From the NCBI GenBank assembly GCA_051920445.1, contig JBPPLN010000002.1, positions 310,001 to 374,000 on the forward strand: a stretch of DNA of 64,000 nt, read 5' to 3'. The position numbers and the translations under genes were made by a program. Positions 34,524 to 44,079 of the stretch are shown piece by piece (position 1 is the first letter of the stretch; every line of letters starts with the position of its first letter). The notes beneath the pieces were generated by a model that saw only the letters and a program-made list of their open reading frames with translations, was not told where the DNA came from and did not search any database. The DNA comes from CAG-177 sp003514385 (GTDB lineage: Bacteria > Bacillota > Clostridia > Oscillospirales > Acutalibacteraceae).

Positions 34524-35624
34524 TTATTCGACGTAGTCCCTGAGCTTCTTGCTTCTCGTCGGGTGACGGAGCTTGCGCAGAGCCTTCGCCTCGATCTGAC
34601 GGATGCGTTCACGGGTGACGTTGAACTCTTTGCCGACTTCCTCAAGGGTGTGAGGATGGCCGTCGGTGAGTCCGAAGCGCATCGAGAGCACGCGCTCCTC
34701 ACGGGGAGTGAGGGTCTTGAGCACATGGGCAAGCTCCTCCTTGAGCAGAGTCGCCGAAGCGGCGTCTGCCGGGGCGGGAGCGTCGTCATCGGGGATGAAG
34801 TCGCCGAGATGGCTGTCCTCCTCCTCGCCGATGGGGGTCTCAAGGGAGACGGGCTCCTGAGCCACGCGCATTATCTCGCGCACCTTGTCAACGGGCATGT
34901 CGAGCACCTCAGCTATTTCCTCCGCCGTGGGATCTCTGCCGTTCTTGTGCAGCAGCTGGCTGTTGGTCTTTTTGACCTTGTTTATGGTCTCGACCATGTG
35001 AACGGGGATTCTTATCGTCCTCGCCTGATCGGCTATGGCGCGGGTTATCGCCTGCCTTATCCACCATGTGGCGTAGGTTGAGAACTTGAATCCCTTTGTG
35101 TAATCGAACTTGTCAACAGCCTTGATAAGTCCGAGGTTGCCCTCCTGAATAAGATCGAGGAACTGCATGCCTCTGCCGACATAGCGCTTTGCGATGCTGA
35201 CAACAAGTCTGAGGTTTGCCTCGGTCAGTCTGCGCTTTGCGGCGGGGTCGTTGTCGCCTATTCTGATTGCAAGCTCAATCTCCTCCTCGGGAGTGAGCAG
35301 CGGCACTTTGCCTATCTCCTTGAGATAGACCTTGACGGGGTCGTCGATAGTGATGTTCTTATCATCGGTGACTCCTGCGGTGTCAGCGGTCGGTTTGGGA
35401 GTCTCGCCCAGATCGAAGTTGACATCGTCCACATCCAGCATCGACAGGTCATCGATTATCTCGATATTCTGCGCCTCGATAGACTCATAGAGCTTATCAA
35501 GATCCTCGATATCAAGATCCATGTCTACTATTACCGTGTCGATCTCCTGGGTGGTCAGTTTGCCTGCGGCTTTACCCTTTTCAATAAGGGCTTTCACCGC
35601 CGGTCTTTTTTCGATACCATCCAT
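34524..35624 (-). CDS. rpoD: Housekeeping sigma factor SigA/RpoD
   Basis: A 366-residue primary sigma factor. Region 1.2 (DDPVKVYLKEIGKVPLL), region 2 with the -10 recognition core (FDYTKGFKFSTYATWWIRQAITRAI), region 3 (RIPVHMVETINK) and region 4 (LEEVGKEFNVTRERIRQIEAKALRKL) are all present in order. The short N-terminus is typical of Gram-positive forms. It is encoded 71 bases downstream of dnaG. Confidence 0.97.
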   Translation of the reverse strand: MDGIEKRPAVKALIEKGKAAGKLTTQEIDTVIVDMDLDIEDLDKLYESIEAQNIEIIDDLSMLDVDDVNFDLGETPKPTADTAGVTDDKNITIDDPVKVYLKEIGKVPLLTPEEEIELAIRIGDNDPAAKRRLTEANLRLVVSIAKRYVGRGMQFLDLIQEGNLGLIKAVDKFDYTKGFKFSTYATWWIRQAITRAIADQARTIRIPVHMVETINKVKKTNSQLLHKNGRDPTAEEIAEVLDMPVDKVREIMRVAQEPVSLETPIGEEEDSHLGDFIPDDDAPAPADAASATLLKEELAHVLKTLTPREERVLSMRFGLTDGHPHTLEEVGKEFNVTRERIRQIEAKALRKLRHPTRSKKLRDYVE

Positions 35625-35695
35625 TACTTCTCTGTCTCCTTCTCTTTATGTTGCATATTGAGTCGGTCTTTTATGTCATGACCCAAAGCAGAATA

Positions 35696-37456
35696 TCAAT
35701 CCTGTTTGTCGGGTCTGAACAGCTTTGCGAAATCGTCGTCGCTCAGTTCGGAGGCTTTTATGCTCTCCGGCTTATTTTTTTCCTCTTTGAGTATTTTTAT
35801 ACAGTCGGCGCACTCTTCGACGGTGTTGCTCAGCTGAGCCGCAGAGCGGAATATGCGCTCGACCTCGTCCATCTCATCGGGAGTGAACTCGGACGAGAGG
35901 AAATACGGTTCGGTGTTGCCGCCCTCGCCAAGGCGCGAAAGAATGACCGAAAAGATGCGTCTGTTGAGCGCGGTGACGAAATAATCCGCGGACAGCTCGT
36001 CCCTGAGCTTGTTATAAAAATCCGGGTTCCGCATGAGCGAGGCTATCAGCGTTTCCTCCGCCTTTGCGGCGCGCAGATGCTGGGAGCGCTCCGGGTTCTT
36101 TGTGTTCTGTCCGTTTATCAGCAGGCGCTTCTGATCCTGCTCGCGCTGAGCCATGCGGCGTTTTCTGAGCCCCTCGCGCTTATATTTCACCTGCGATTCG
36201 ATAGCGAGCTTGTCCACGCCGAGCTCATTCGCAAGGCGCGAGGCGTAGACATCGACTTCGACAGGGCTCGGTATCCCCGCGAGCACCTCCGTCGCCGCGG
36301 AAAGATATTTCACCTTTCCGTCATCGGTGGACAGGTCGATTCCCTGGCGCGCTCGAAGGAGTCTGTACTCCGTGTCGTTCGCCGCGCCGTTTATGATATC
36401 ACGGAAACGCTGAGCGCCGTATTTTTTGATTATCTCGTCGGGATCCTTGCCACCGGTCAGGCGCAGAACCTTTATCTCCATTCCCGTGGTGCCGAATATT
36501 CCGAGCGCGCGGGCGGTCGCCTTTTGCCCCGCCTCATCGGCGTCATACGAGAGGATTATTTCATCCGCATAGCGCGAAAGCAGATTCGCCTGCTCTTTTG
36601 TCAGCGCGGTGCCGAGGCAGGCGACGGCATTCGTGAAACCCGCCTGATGCAGGGCTATGACATCCATATAGCCCTCGGCGATAATGAGTTTGCCGTCGTT
36701 TCCGTTCTTTGCAAAATTCAGTGCAAAAACGCCGTTGCTCTTTTTATAAACGAGCGTGTCCGAAGTGTTTATGTATTTCGGCTTCGAGTCATCGAGCACT
36801 CTGCCGCCGAACGCTATGACATTGCCGCGCGGGTCGATTATCGGGAACATCACGCGGTTGCGGAAGTTGTCATAATAAGAAACTTTTCCGTTTTTGTCGC
36901 TGCGGCGTAGAAGATTCGCGCTCTCGAGCAGAACATCGTCAAAGCCCTGTTCGTTGAGGTGATTTTTAAGCGCACGCCAATCGTCCGGGGCAAAGCCCAA
37001 ACCGAAGTGGCGAATAGTCTCCATAGTCAGCCCGCGGTCAAGGAAATAGTTGAGGGCATGTCTGCCTCTGTCGGTAAAGAGCTGCGAGTGAAAGAACTTC
37101 GCCGCCGCGCGGTTCGCCGCCAAAACGGCGGTGCGCTTTTTGGCGAGGGTATCGTCATAGCCGTCCTCCGGCAGAGCCATTCCCGCTCTGTCCGCAAGCT
37201 GCTTGACCGCCTCCATATAGTCGAGATTTTCCATTCGGCGCACGAATGTTATCACATCGCCGCCGACTCCGCAGCCGAAGCAATAGAAGCTCCCGTTTTC
37301 GGGATAAACGGTAAACGACGGGGTCTTTTCGTTGTGGAACGGGCAGAGTCCGACGAGGTTCTTGCCCCTTCGGCGCAGGTTGACATAGGGAGAAATGACG
37401 CTCTCTATATCCGTATTTGCGCGCAGCTGTTCGAGAAAACTGTCGCTGAGTCTCAT
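35696..37456 (-). CDS. dnaG: DNA primase
   Basis: A 586-residue primase. The N-terminal CHC2 zinc finger reads CPFHNEKTPSF then FYCFGCGVGG, the catalytic core has MFPIIDPRGNVIAFGGR, and the TOPRIM domain has IIAEGYMDVIALHQAG and LSYDADEAGQKA. The C-terminus is a helicase-interaction domain. It makes the RNA primers for replication. With rpoD it forms the conserved macromolecular synthesis pair; rpsU is absent here. Confidence 0.97.
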   Translation of the reverse strand: MRLSDSFLEQLRANTDIESVISPYVNLRRRGKNLVGLCPFHNEKTPSFTVYPENGSFYCFGCGVGGDVITFVRRMENLDYMEAVKQLADRAGMALPEDGYDDTLAKKRTAVLAANRAAAKFFHSQLFTDRGRHALNYFLDRGLTMETIRHFGLGFAPDDWRALKNHLNEQGFDDVLLESANLLRRSDKNGKVSYYDNFRNRVMFPIIDPRGNVIAFGGRVLDDSKPKYINTSDTLVYKKSNGVFALNFAKNGNDGKLIIAEGYMDVIALHQAGFTNAVACLGTALTKEQANLLSRYADEIILSYDADEAGQKATARALGIFGTTGMEIKVLRLTGGKDPDEIIKKYGAQRFRDIINGAANDTEYRLLRARQGIDLSTDDGKVKYLSAATEVLAGIPSPVEVDVYASRLANELGVDKLAIESQVKYKREGLRKRRMAQREQDQKRLLINGQNTKNPERSQHLRAAKAEETLIASLMRNPDFYNKLRDELSADYFVTALNRRIFSVILSRLGEGGNTEPYFLSSEFTPDEMDEVERIFRSAAQLSNTVEECADCIKILKEEKNKPESIKASELSDDDFAKLFRPDKQD

Positions 37457-37643
37457 CCGTTCTCACCCCTTTCAATAATATATACGCAAAAAATCCTGTT
37501 TTCCCTACAAAGTTATCAAAAAATTTAAAAATTTTTGCGCTCGGCTTTGCATCAGATAAGTCGGCGTTAAACAAAGCGACGGCGAAAAGCGCCTTTGCAC
37601 TCTCCGCCGCCGCTGCAATTTTCAATTCCTTTTTTTGAAAAGT

Positions 37644-37865
37644 TTACTTCGTTTTTTCGTCGTTCGTCTCGAGGAGCGTATTCTCCCTGAAAAACAGCGA
37701 GATGCACCAGATGCCTGCGAGCGCCACGAGCGTATATATGATCCTCGCGACTATCGATCCCTGGCCGCCGCATATCCACGCGACGATATCAAATTTGAAC
37801 AGGCCTATGCTGCCCCAGTTGAGCGCGCCGATTATTACTAAAATAAGCGATATTCTGTCGATCAT
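37644..37865 (-). CDS. DUF378 family membrane protein
   Basis: A 73-residue protein with two membrane segments (about residues 4-25 and 38-60). The pattern LILVIIGALNWGSIGLFKFDIVA is the DUF378/YuzA signature. The start is the ATG at 37865, eight bases after GGAG. The function of the family is unknown. Confidence 0.85.
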   Translation of the reverse strand: MIDRISLILVIIGALNWGSIGLFKFDIVAWICGGQGSIVARIIYTLVALAGIWCISLFFRENTLLETNDEKTK

Positions 37866-38085
37866 TTTTCTCACTCCTTTTGCGATTAGTATCGCCGAGG
37901 CTGCGCCTATTATTCGCCGAAAGGTCCGTTTTTATTGTCCGGGAATTTTTTCTTTTTATAAATCTCGTCATTTTTGTCACATAAGTTTGACATTTTTGTA
38001 ACAATGCTAAAAAATGTATAAAACCGTCTTTTTAAAAAAATTGAAAGTCGACGGTATTTTTATAATACGTAATTTTACCTTTTGA

Positions 38086-38114
38086 TTGATACGATAAGCT
38101 TTTATATGTAATAA
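38086..38114 (+). promoter_or_regulatory. Promoter for the lipase gene
   Basis: TTGATA (38086-38091) and TAATAA (38109-38114) are 17 bases apart and followed closely by AGGAGG. Confidence 0.5.
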
Positions 38115-38130
38115 TATAGGAGGAATTTTG

Positions 38131-39414
38131 ATGAAACCGAGAATCATTAAACGCACACTGAGTCTGATAACCGTTCTGGCGCTCATATTCACTCTCGCTG
38201 TGCAGGGAGTCGGTGCGATTCAGTCAGCCGATGTCAACAAATACCCCTATGTATATGTCCACGGTCTTTTCGGCTGGGGCGAGGACGAGGGAATCGACGA
38301 CACGATCCCCTACTGGGGCTCGGCATCATGCTCGCTCATGGACGAGCTGAACAAGCTTCACTATGAAAGCTATGCCGCATCCGTCGGCCCGATGTCGAGC
38401 AACTGGGACAGAGTATGCGAGCTCTACGCGCAGATAACCGGCACTCGCGTTGACTACGGCAAGGCGCACTCCGAGAAATTCAACCACAGCCGCTACGGCA
38501 GAACCTACACAAAGCCCATGATTGAGGGCTGGGGCGAGCCAGACGCGGACGGCAATATAAAGAAGATAAATCTCGTCGGTCACTCGTTCGGCGGCGCGAC
38601 GGTCAGAACGCTCACGGCTCTGCTCGAATACGGCAGCGCCGAAGAGCAGTCGGCAACAACTCCGGACGACATCTCCCCGCTGTTCACCGGCGGCAAGGGC
38701 AACTACATAAACTCCGTCACAACGCTCTGCGCCCCGCACAACGGCACGACGCTCGCATATATCATCGACGGCATGAACATGGCCGAGCTGGGCAAAGCAG
38801 CATGCTACGCCTACGCCGGCTTAATGGGTCGCTCGAAGCTCAACGGCTATGTTGACTTCCACCTCGAGCAGTTCGGTCTGACCCCCATACCGGGCGACGG
38901 CTCGACCCCCGAGGAGGCGTTCATAAAGGCTTTCATGACTATTATGGCCCACACCGACACCGCGGCGGACGATATGTATCCCGAGAGAGCCGAGGAGATA
39001 AACAAGTTCTCAAAGCCGGTAGACGGAGTCTACTATTTCTCCTATTCGTATCAGACCACGCGCAAGACGCTTGCGGGAAGCCAGGTTCCGAAGATAAAGA
39101 CGCTCGTTGTTCTTCGCCCGTCAGCCACTCTTCTCGGCGCATACTCGAAGAACCTGTTCTCCGACTACAAGATAGACGCATCGTGGCTTCCGAATGACGG
39201 ACTTGTAAACGTCGTATCGGCGCGCTACCCGTTCACCGACGAGCATGAGGACTACACCCCCGGCATGGAGCTTGAGACCGCCAAATGGTACGTCATGCCC
39301 ACGCGCGAGGGCGACCACGGCACGGTCATCGGAATGCAGTGCACGAAGAGTCAGACACTCAAATTCTACTATGAGCTGACCGATCTTATAGAGAGCCTGC
39401 CCGTAACGGATTGA
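38131..39414 (+). CDS. Secreted lipase-like hydrolase
   Basis: A 427-residue exported protein with a signal peptide (to about residue 30, ending QGVGA). YPYVYVHGLFGWGEDEG near the mature start, the nucleophile elbow LVGHSFGGATVR, VTTLCAPHNGTTLA and the late DGLVN and GDHGTVIG segments match the staphylococcal/Geobacillus-type true lipases (family I.5), which need calcium and zinc. The ATG follows AGGAGG by seven bases. Monocistronic with strong signals at both ends. Substrate acyl length is not predictable. Confidence 0.8.
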   Translation: MKPRIIKRTLSLITVLALIFTLAVQGVGAIQSADVNKYPYVYVHGLFGWGEDEGIDDTIPYWGSASCSLMDELNKLHYESYAASVGPMSSNWDRVCELYAQITGTRVDYGKAHSEKFNHSRYGRTYTKPMIEGWGEPDADGNIKKINLVGHSFGGATVRTLTALLEYGSAEEQSATTPDDISPLFTGGKGNYINSVTTLCAPHNGTTLAYIIDGMNMAELGKAACYAYAGLMGRSKLNGYVDFHLEQFGLTPIPGDGSTPEEAFIKAFMTIMAHTDTAADDMYPERAEEINKFSKPVDGVYYFSYSYQTTRKTLAGSQVPKIKTLVVLRPSATLLGAYSKNLFSDYKIDASWLPNDGLVNVVSARYPFTDEHEDYTPGMELETAKWYVMPTREGDHGTVIGMQCTKSQTLKFYYELTDLIESLPVTD

Positions 39415-39445
39415 TAAACCCGCAGGGAATAAATAATATGTATGT

Positions 39446-39482
39446 AACCCCCAATCGCAGCTGCTGCGGTTGGGGGTTGTTT
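39446..39482 (+). terminator. Terminator after the lipase gene
   Basis: AACCCCCAATCGCAG (39446-39460) pairs perfectly with CTGCGGTTGGGGGTT (39464-39478), followed by GTTTTG. Confidence 0.85.
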
Positions 39483-39912
39483 TGTAACAGAGATAAATTT
39501 GGATTTGCGAGCAGTTTCAATCATGGCTCCCCAGCAGGGGAACCGACTCGGCAAAACCGAGACTGAGGGGTATTGCACGGATTCGCCCGCTTTGTCTTGA
39601 CTTTTTGTCTCTCAACGTTCTTTGTAGGGTGCGGCGACTCTACGCACCGCTGCCGCCGTAGGCGGCACAGGTGACAAGCCGCAAGCAGAGGGCGTATTAC
39701 AAGACACGGGCGAAATAACAGATTTACAATGACGCTGACGCGTCAAAGGGTCGTCGAGTCGCCGACCCCTACAGAGCGGATAGTCACAAATTACTACATA
39801 AACTGCGGGCGGATGATATCTGCCCTACACAATCGTGTCAATTTACAATATTAAAATTGTTTGCCTGACGGCGGCTTCACCCTCACAGATCCAAAGTCCT
39901 GCGGCAAGCGGC
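39483..39912. repeat. Gene-free region with interspersed repeat-like units
   Basis: No gene is visible. The region contains two oppositely facing TGTAGGG units: TGTAGGGTGCGGCGACTC near 39623 on the plus strand, and TGTAGGGGTCGGCGACTC on the minus strand near 39772-39755. Inverted repeats include TGCCGCC/GGCGGCA (39651-39667), GGGTCG/CGACCC (39748-39768) and the palindrome TGACGCGTCA (39736-39745). A third unit ends CTGCCCTAC near 39831. Such units recur across clostridial genomes as far as I recall; copies elsewhere in this genome cannot be checked here. Confidence 0.6.
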
Positions 39913-39952
39913 AAAAATCCTGCCCAAGCAGAATCGTGCGGGCAGGATTTTT
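39913..39952. terminator. Bidirectional terminator before the HAD gene
   Basis: AAAAATCCTGCCC (39913-39925) pairs with GGGCAGGATTTTT (39940-39952). Confidence 0.8.
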
Positions 39953-39969
39953 ATTATTGCGTATAGGCT

Positions 39970-40629
39970 TTATTGTTCGTTATCTCTCAGAAAATCTCTG
40001 ACTTCGAGCAGGTTGGCGAATTTTTTCCAGAGTACATTTTCTGTCTCCTCATCTGCCTGCCAGAGGTCGGGCACCATTATTACGCGGCATCCGGCGTTAT
40101 GTGCAGCCCACAGACCGTTGCGCGAATCTTCGAGAGCTATGCAATCCTTTGGGCTTTCGCCGAGCAGCTCGCACGCTTTGAGATAGATATCCGGCGCGGG
40201 CTTTGAGCGCGCCGCCATTTCGCCGCTGACTATTATATCAAACTTATCAGTTATACCCGCGCTTTCGAGGTTGCGCAGAACGGCTCTGCGGGTCGAGGAC
40301 GAAGCTACTGCGGTCTTTATCCCCGCCGATTTCAGCCAATCGAGCAGTTCATAAAGTCCGTATTTCACGGGAACTTTGTTGTGTTCATAAAAATTATCGG
40401 TGAATTCCCTGCCGTAGCGGCGCATGGCCTCGGTATCGACATCGCTCCCGAACTCCTCGCGCCATATCTCGTCCGCGCGCTCGGCTGTCACGCCGAGGGT
40501 CTTCATGACCATATAGCCCGCCTTGCCGAGTCCCATCTTTTCGCCCGCGTAGTTCCACGCCGCCATCGCAAGGCGTTCGGTATCAAACATCAGTCCGTCC
40601 ATATCGAAAACAGCAGCTTTTATTTTCAC
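39970..40629 (-). CDS. HAD phosphatase, beta-phosphoglucomutase-like
   Basis: A 219-residue HAD subfamily IA enzyme. FDMDGLMFDTE is motif I, VASSSTRR motif II, a Lys in SKPAPDIY motif III and IALEDSRNGLWAA motif IV. It may act on small phosphosugars. The ATG follows AGGTGTCCTTG, a loose ribosome site. It is monocistronic. Confidence 0.8.
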   Translation of the reverse strand: MKIKAAVFDMDGLMFDTERLAMAAWNYAGEKMGLGKAGYMVMKTLGVTAERADEIWREEFGSDVDTEAMRRYGREFTDNFYEHNKVPVKYGLYELLDWLKSAGIKTAVASSSTRRAVLRNLESAGITDKFDIIVSGEMAARSKPAPDIYLKACELLGESPKDCIALEDSRNGLWAAHNAGCRVIMVPDLWQADEETENVLWKKFANLLEVRDFLRDNEQ

Positions 40630-40708
40630 AAGGACACCTCCGTGGAAATCTTCTTTGGATTCGGGCTATAAAGCGCTCGCCATACATCATGGGCATAAGC
40701 CGGCTTAA

Positions 40709-40743
40709 TAAAAAAAGCACTTGCTAAAGCAAGTGCTTTTTTC
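40709..40743 (-). terminator. Terminator after tRNA-Gln
   Basis: AAAAAAGCACTTGC and GCAAGTGCTTTTTT form a perfect stem around TTTA, immediately after the CCA end. Confidence 0.9.
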
Positions 40744-40817
40744 TGGCTGGGGAATAGGGATTCGAACCCCAACAAACAGAGTCAGAGTCTGTCGTGCTAC
40801 CGTTACACAATTCCCCA
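40744..40817 (-). tRNA. tRNA-Gln (anticodon CTG)
   Basis: A 74-base cloverleaf. The 5' end TGGGGAA pairs with TTCCCCA; the anticodon loop is CTCTGAC, giving CTG; the T arm has GGTTCGAATCC; CCA is encoded. Confidence 0.93.
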
Positions 40818-41032
40818 ATATCAAACTCCGAACAGGTTTTCTCTCACCTGCGAGTCAATATTATACACACTCTCAGTCCCTCTGTCAACCTTTTTTCAAA
40901 ATTTTTTCGCATGGGATGAAAGTTTTTTATTTTAGCTTTGATGAAGCGGCGAAAAAGCGGTAGGCACAACGGGATTTTATTTTATGCAGATATTGATTTT
41001 TCATACACACTGTGCTATTATATCAAAGCAAC

Positions 41033-41106
41033 GCAGGTGTAGTTCAATGGCAGAATGTCAGCTTCCCAAGCTGAACACGGGGGTTCGATTCCCCTCACCT
41101 GCTCCA
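41033..41106 (+). tRNA. tRNA-Gly (anticodon CCC)
   Basis: A 74-base cloverleaf. Acceptor GCAGGTG pairs with CACCTGC, the anticodon loop TTCCCAA gives CCC, and the T arm has GGTTCGATTCC. Encoded CCA. Confidence 0.93.
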
Positions 41107-41107
41107 C

Positions 41108-41140
41108 ACTCCCGGATGCTTGTGCGTTCGGGAGTTTTAT
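41108..41140 (+). terminator. Terminator after tRNA-Gly
   Basis: ACTCCCG (41108-41114) pairs with CGGGAGT (41129-41135), followed by TTTTATT. Confidence 0.75.
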
Positions 41141-41154
41141 TATGACGACAAGAA

Positions 41155-41194
41155 GACCCGTCTGGGATAACCGGACGGGTCGATTTTTGTTTTA
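41155..41194 (+). terminator. Second hairpin between tRNA-Gly and trpY
   Basis: GACCCGTCTGG and CCGGACGGGTC form a stem followed by GATTTTTGTTTT. The T run favours the plus strand, although the site also borders the end of the minus-strand ATPase gene. Confidence 0.65.
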
Positions 41195-41980
41195 TTACAC
41201 AAGAAGCATACGGTCGTTATCGAGCTCTTTGCCCGCGTTCTCTTTGAACTTGCCAAGCAGATCCTGAACAGTGAGCTTTGACCTCTCCTCCCCTTCGGCA
41301 TCGAAAATTATGTTTCCGCCGTGCATCATTATCGTGCGATTTCCGAGTTCGAGAGCCGACTGCATATTGTGCGTTATCATAAGGCAGGTGAGATTATTGT
41401 CGCTGACGATGCTCTTTGTGAGCGCGAGAACTTTTTCAGCCGTTGCGGGGTCGAGCGCCGCTGTGTGCTCATCGAGAAGCAGGAGCTTCGGCGGATTGAA
41501 AGTTGCCATCATGAGCGTCAGAGCCTGTCTCTGACCGCCGGAGAGCAAACCGACCGGCTGGCTCATTCTGTCCTCAAGTCCCATCTCAAGCAGGGCGAGC
41601 TTATCCCTGAAAAGCTTCTTATCGCCCTTCGAGACTCGGCTCAGCCAACCGCCGTGACCTGCGGCAAGGGCTAAATTTTCTTCTATCGTCATGCCGGGCG
41701 CGGTGCCGCGCATCGGATCCTGAAAAAGTCTGCCGATGCTCTTGGCGCGCTTATGCTCGGGCATGAGAGTGATATCTTTTCCGTCGAGCGAGATGCTGCC
41801 GGAATCGGTTATAAAGCTGCCGGCGATGGCATTGAAAAGTGTTGACTTGCCCGCGCCATTCGCGCCGATGACCGTTATAAAATCACCCTCGGCGACGCTC
41901 AGGGAAAGATCGTCTATCGCCTTTTTGGCATTCGCCGTGCCGGGATTGAAAGTTTTCGAGATGTGTGATATTTCAAGCAT
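41195..41980 (-). CDS. trpY: Tryptophan ABC transporter ATP-binding protein
   Basis: A 261-residue ATPase. Walker A is GANGAGKST, the signature LLSGGQRQAL and Walker B LLLLDEHTAALD, where His replaces the usual Pro after the catalytic Glu as in this branched-chain/TrpXYZ-type group. Its start overlaps the permease end by eight bases. Tryptophan specificity is inferred from the T-box upstream of the operon. In some naming schemes TrpY and TrpZ are exchanged. Confidence 0.8.
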   Translation of the reverse strand: MLEISHISKTFNPGTANAKKAIDDLSLSVAEGDFITVIGANGAGKSTLFNAIAGSFITDSGSISLDGKDITLMPEHKRAKSIGRLFQDPMRGTAPGMTIEENLALAAGHGGWLSRVSKGDKKLFRDKLALLEMGLEDRMSQPVGLLSGGQRQALTLMMATFNPPKLLLLDEHTAALDPATAEKVLALTKSIVSDNNLTCLMITHNMQSALELGNRTIMMHGGNIIFDAEGEERSKLTVQDLLGKFKENAGKELDNDRMLLV

Positions 41981-42911
41981 CTGCTTTCCTCCTCCCCGAA
42001 CGGGTCTGAATTCTGCGCTTTAAAAGCGGGAGCTGTTTTTTGAAATATGGTGTTGCTATCGCCGCGATAACTATAACGGACGAGACGAATTTGAGCATAA
42101 ACGCCGGCATATCAAAGCGCAGAGCGATTGTATAAATAAGCCTGAATATGAACGCGCCGAGCACCATGCCGAATATCCTCAGCGGCATCTTCTTTCTGCC
42201 GAGGAACACGCCGCCGATAAGCAGGGACGCGAGGGCAATGGTCACCATTCCGGTTCCGATATCGATGTTGACCGATCTCTGCGACTGGGCGAGCAGGCAG
42301 CCCGACAGCGCGGTAAACGAGTTCGCGACGCAGAGTCCGATTATTGTAGTAAACGCCGGATTGACGGACGAGGAGCGAACCATATCGGGGTTATCGCCCG
42401 TCGCTCTTATCGCGAGTCCGAGGCGGGTTTTCAGGAAAAGTCCGAGTATAACAGCAACCGCCGCGACGGCGATTACCGCCACGAAGAGCTTTGACTGTCT
42501 CGCCACGGGAGTTCCCTTGACGAGCGCCGCCATTTTGGTGAACACAGTGTCCGTTTTATTCATATTGAGTATCGACGAGCCGCTCATGACAGCGATATTT
42601 ATTGAATAGAGCCCCGTATTTACGATTATTCCGGCGAGCAGGCTGTTGATGCCCATTTTCGTCTGGAGTATCGCCGTTATGAAGCCCGAGGCTATTCCCG
42701 CCGCCATTGCTGCGGCTATCGACAGATACGGATGACCCGCTATCGCGACCACCGCGCCGACCGTTGCGCCGAGCGTAAAGCAGCCGTCGGTCGAAAGATC
42801 GCAGACATTGAGCATCGAATAGCTCAGGAACAGTGCAAGCACCGTGAGCGAGGTTATAAGTCCCAGCTCGAGCGCCGACTGGCCGAGTGAAAATATCGAA
42901 TCCAAAGACAT
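41973..42911 (-). CDS. trpZ: Tryptophan ABC transporter permease
   Basis: A 312-residue polytopic permease of the BPD_transp_2 family. About eight to nine segments are visible, with MLNVCDLSTDGCFTLGATVGAVVA and LAIRATGDNPDMVRSS as family hallmarks. It forms the channel for the tryptophan-binding protein. The start lies 67 bases after the trpX stop codon. Confidence 0.8.
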   Translation of the reverse strand: MSLDSIFSLGQSALELGLITSLTVLALFLSYSMLNVCDLSTDGCFTLGATVGAVVAIAGHPYLSIAAAMAAGIASGFITAILQTKMGINSLLAGIIVNTGLYSINIAVMSGSSILNMNKTDTVFTKMAALVKGTPVARQSKLFVAVIAVAAVAVILGLFLKTRLGLAIRATGDNPDMVRSSSVNPAFTTIIGLCVANSFTALSGCLLAQSQRSVNIDIGTGMVTIALASLLIGGVFLGRKKMPLRIFGMVLGAFIFRLIYTIALRFDMPAFMLKFVSSVIVIAAIATPYFKKQLPLLKRRIQTRSGRRKADA

Positions 42912-42978
42912 TGTGTTTCCTCTTTCCTGCTTTATTGAGCCGCCCGGGAAGCAGTGCTCCCCGGGGACTGATTGAATC

Positions 42979-44019
42979 TTATTTTACATCGTCGAAGCTC
43001 TCGGCGGTGGTGATGCTCTTGACTTCGGTGCACTTGGGAGCGAAGAGCTTCGAGACTTCGTCGAAGTTATAGCCGAGCTTTGCGCAGATTTCGGTGTTTA
43101 TTGTTGCAGTGCCGTTATCGAACATGAGAACGGGGGTGGTTGCGGGATCCTTGCCGTTTAACATGATATCGATTATCATATTTGCGGTCGCAACGCCGAG
43201 ATTTGCATAATCAACGCCGTAGCCGAGGAAAGCTCCGTTGAGGGCGAAGGAATCAGCGCCGGTGTAGTGCGGAATCTTTGCGTCCGCGAATATCTCATAT
43301 ATGGAGAGCTCGGACTTCATTATCGTGTTGTCGGTGGGAGTGAACACTGCCTGAACGCCGTCGGAAACAAGTGCCTTTGCGGCGAGGGTGACTTCGTCAA
43401 CAGTCGTGCCCGTGCGCTCTATCACTTCAATGCCCTTGGCCTCGAGATACGCCTTCGCGTCGGCTATCGGCTTAGTCGAAGAATCCTGACCGACATCATA
43501 GAGCAGACCGACCTTCTTTATATCAGGGTCCTTGAGAAGAATAAGGTCCATTATGGCGTTGGTGTTGAGATAGTCGGAGGTTCCGGTAATCTGACCGCCG
43601 GGTGCGTCAAGGGAATCAACGAGCTTTGCGCCGATAGGATCGCTGACTGCGGAGAACACGACCGGGATATCGCTGTTCTCTGTCTCGACCGCAGCCTGCA
43701 TGGCTATTGCGACGGGGGTCGCCACGCCGACCATAAGATCGACCTTGTCAACGATGAAGTTCGAGATTATCTGATTCATAACAACTGAGTCGCCGTTGCA
43801 GTTATCGTATTTGACTTCGATCTCGACGCCCTTTTCGGCGGCGACGGAAGCGAGCTGCTTTTTGATGTTGTCGACTATCTGATTGAGCGATGCGTCATCG
43901 ACATAGTTGCAGATGCCGACGGTGTATTTCTTTTTTGTATCTCCGTCCTTTTTGCCGCAGGCGGCGAAGCAGGTAACTGTGAGCATAAGTGCGAGTACAA
44001 GTGCGATTATCTTTTTCAT
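42979..44019 (-). CDS. trpX: Tryptophan ABC transporter substrate-binding lipoprotein
   Basis: A 346-residue lipoprotein with signal ending CFAAC. The mature part is a periplasmic-binding-protein fold of the ABC_sub_bind type: VGICNYVDDASLNQIVD, GVATPVAIAMQAA, VVFSAVSDPIGAKLVDS and YTGADSFALNGAFLGYGVDY. It captures substrate outside the cell. The ATG follows AAAGGAAG. The T-box in its leader reads a Trp codon, which is the basis for the tryptophan call. Confidence 0.85.
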   Translation of the reverse strand: MKKIIALVLALMLTVTCFAACGKKDGDTKKKYTVGICNYVDDASLNQIVDNIKKQLASVAAEKGVEIEVKYDNCNGDSVVMNQIISNFIVDKVDLMVGVATPVAIAMQAAVETENSDIPVVFSAVSDPIGAKLVDSLDAPGGQITGTSDYLNTNAIMDLILLKDPDIKKVGLLYDVGQDSSTKPIADAKAYLEAKGIEVIERTGTTVDEVTLAAKALVSDGVQAVFTPTDNTIMKSELSIYEIFADAKIPHYTGADSFALNGAFLGYGVDYANLGVATANMIIDIMLNGKDPATTPVLMFDNGTATINTEICAKLGYNFDEVSKLFAPKCTEVKSITTAESFDDVK

Positions 44020-44079
44020 TGTATTTCTTCCTTTCGGTAATTGATAAAAATTTTTGAGCTAAACTAAGAATCGAAAATA

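Noticed and set aside
39583..39912. CRISPR array among the short repeats
   Set aside because: Units are few, of unequal spacing and in opposite orientation, and there are no cas genes.
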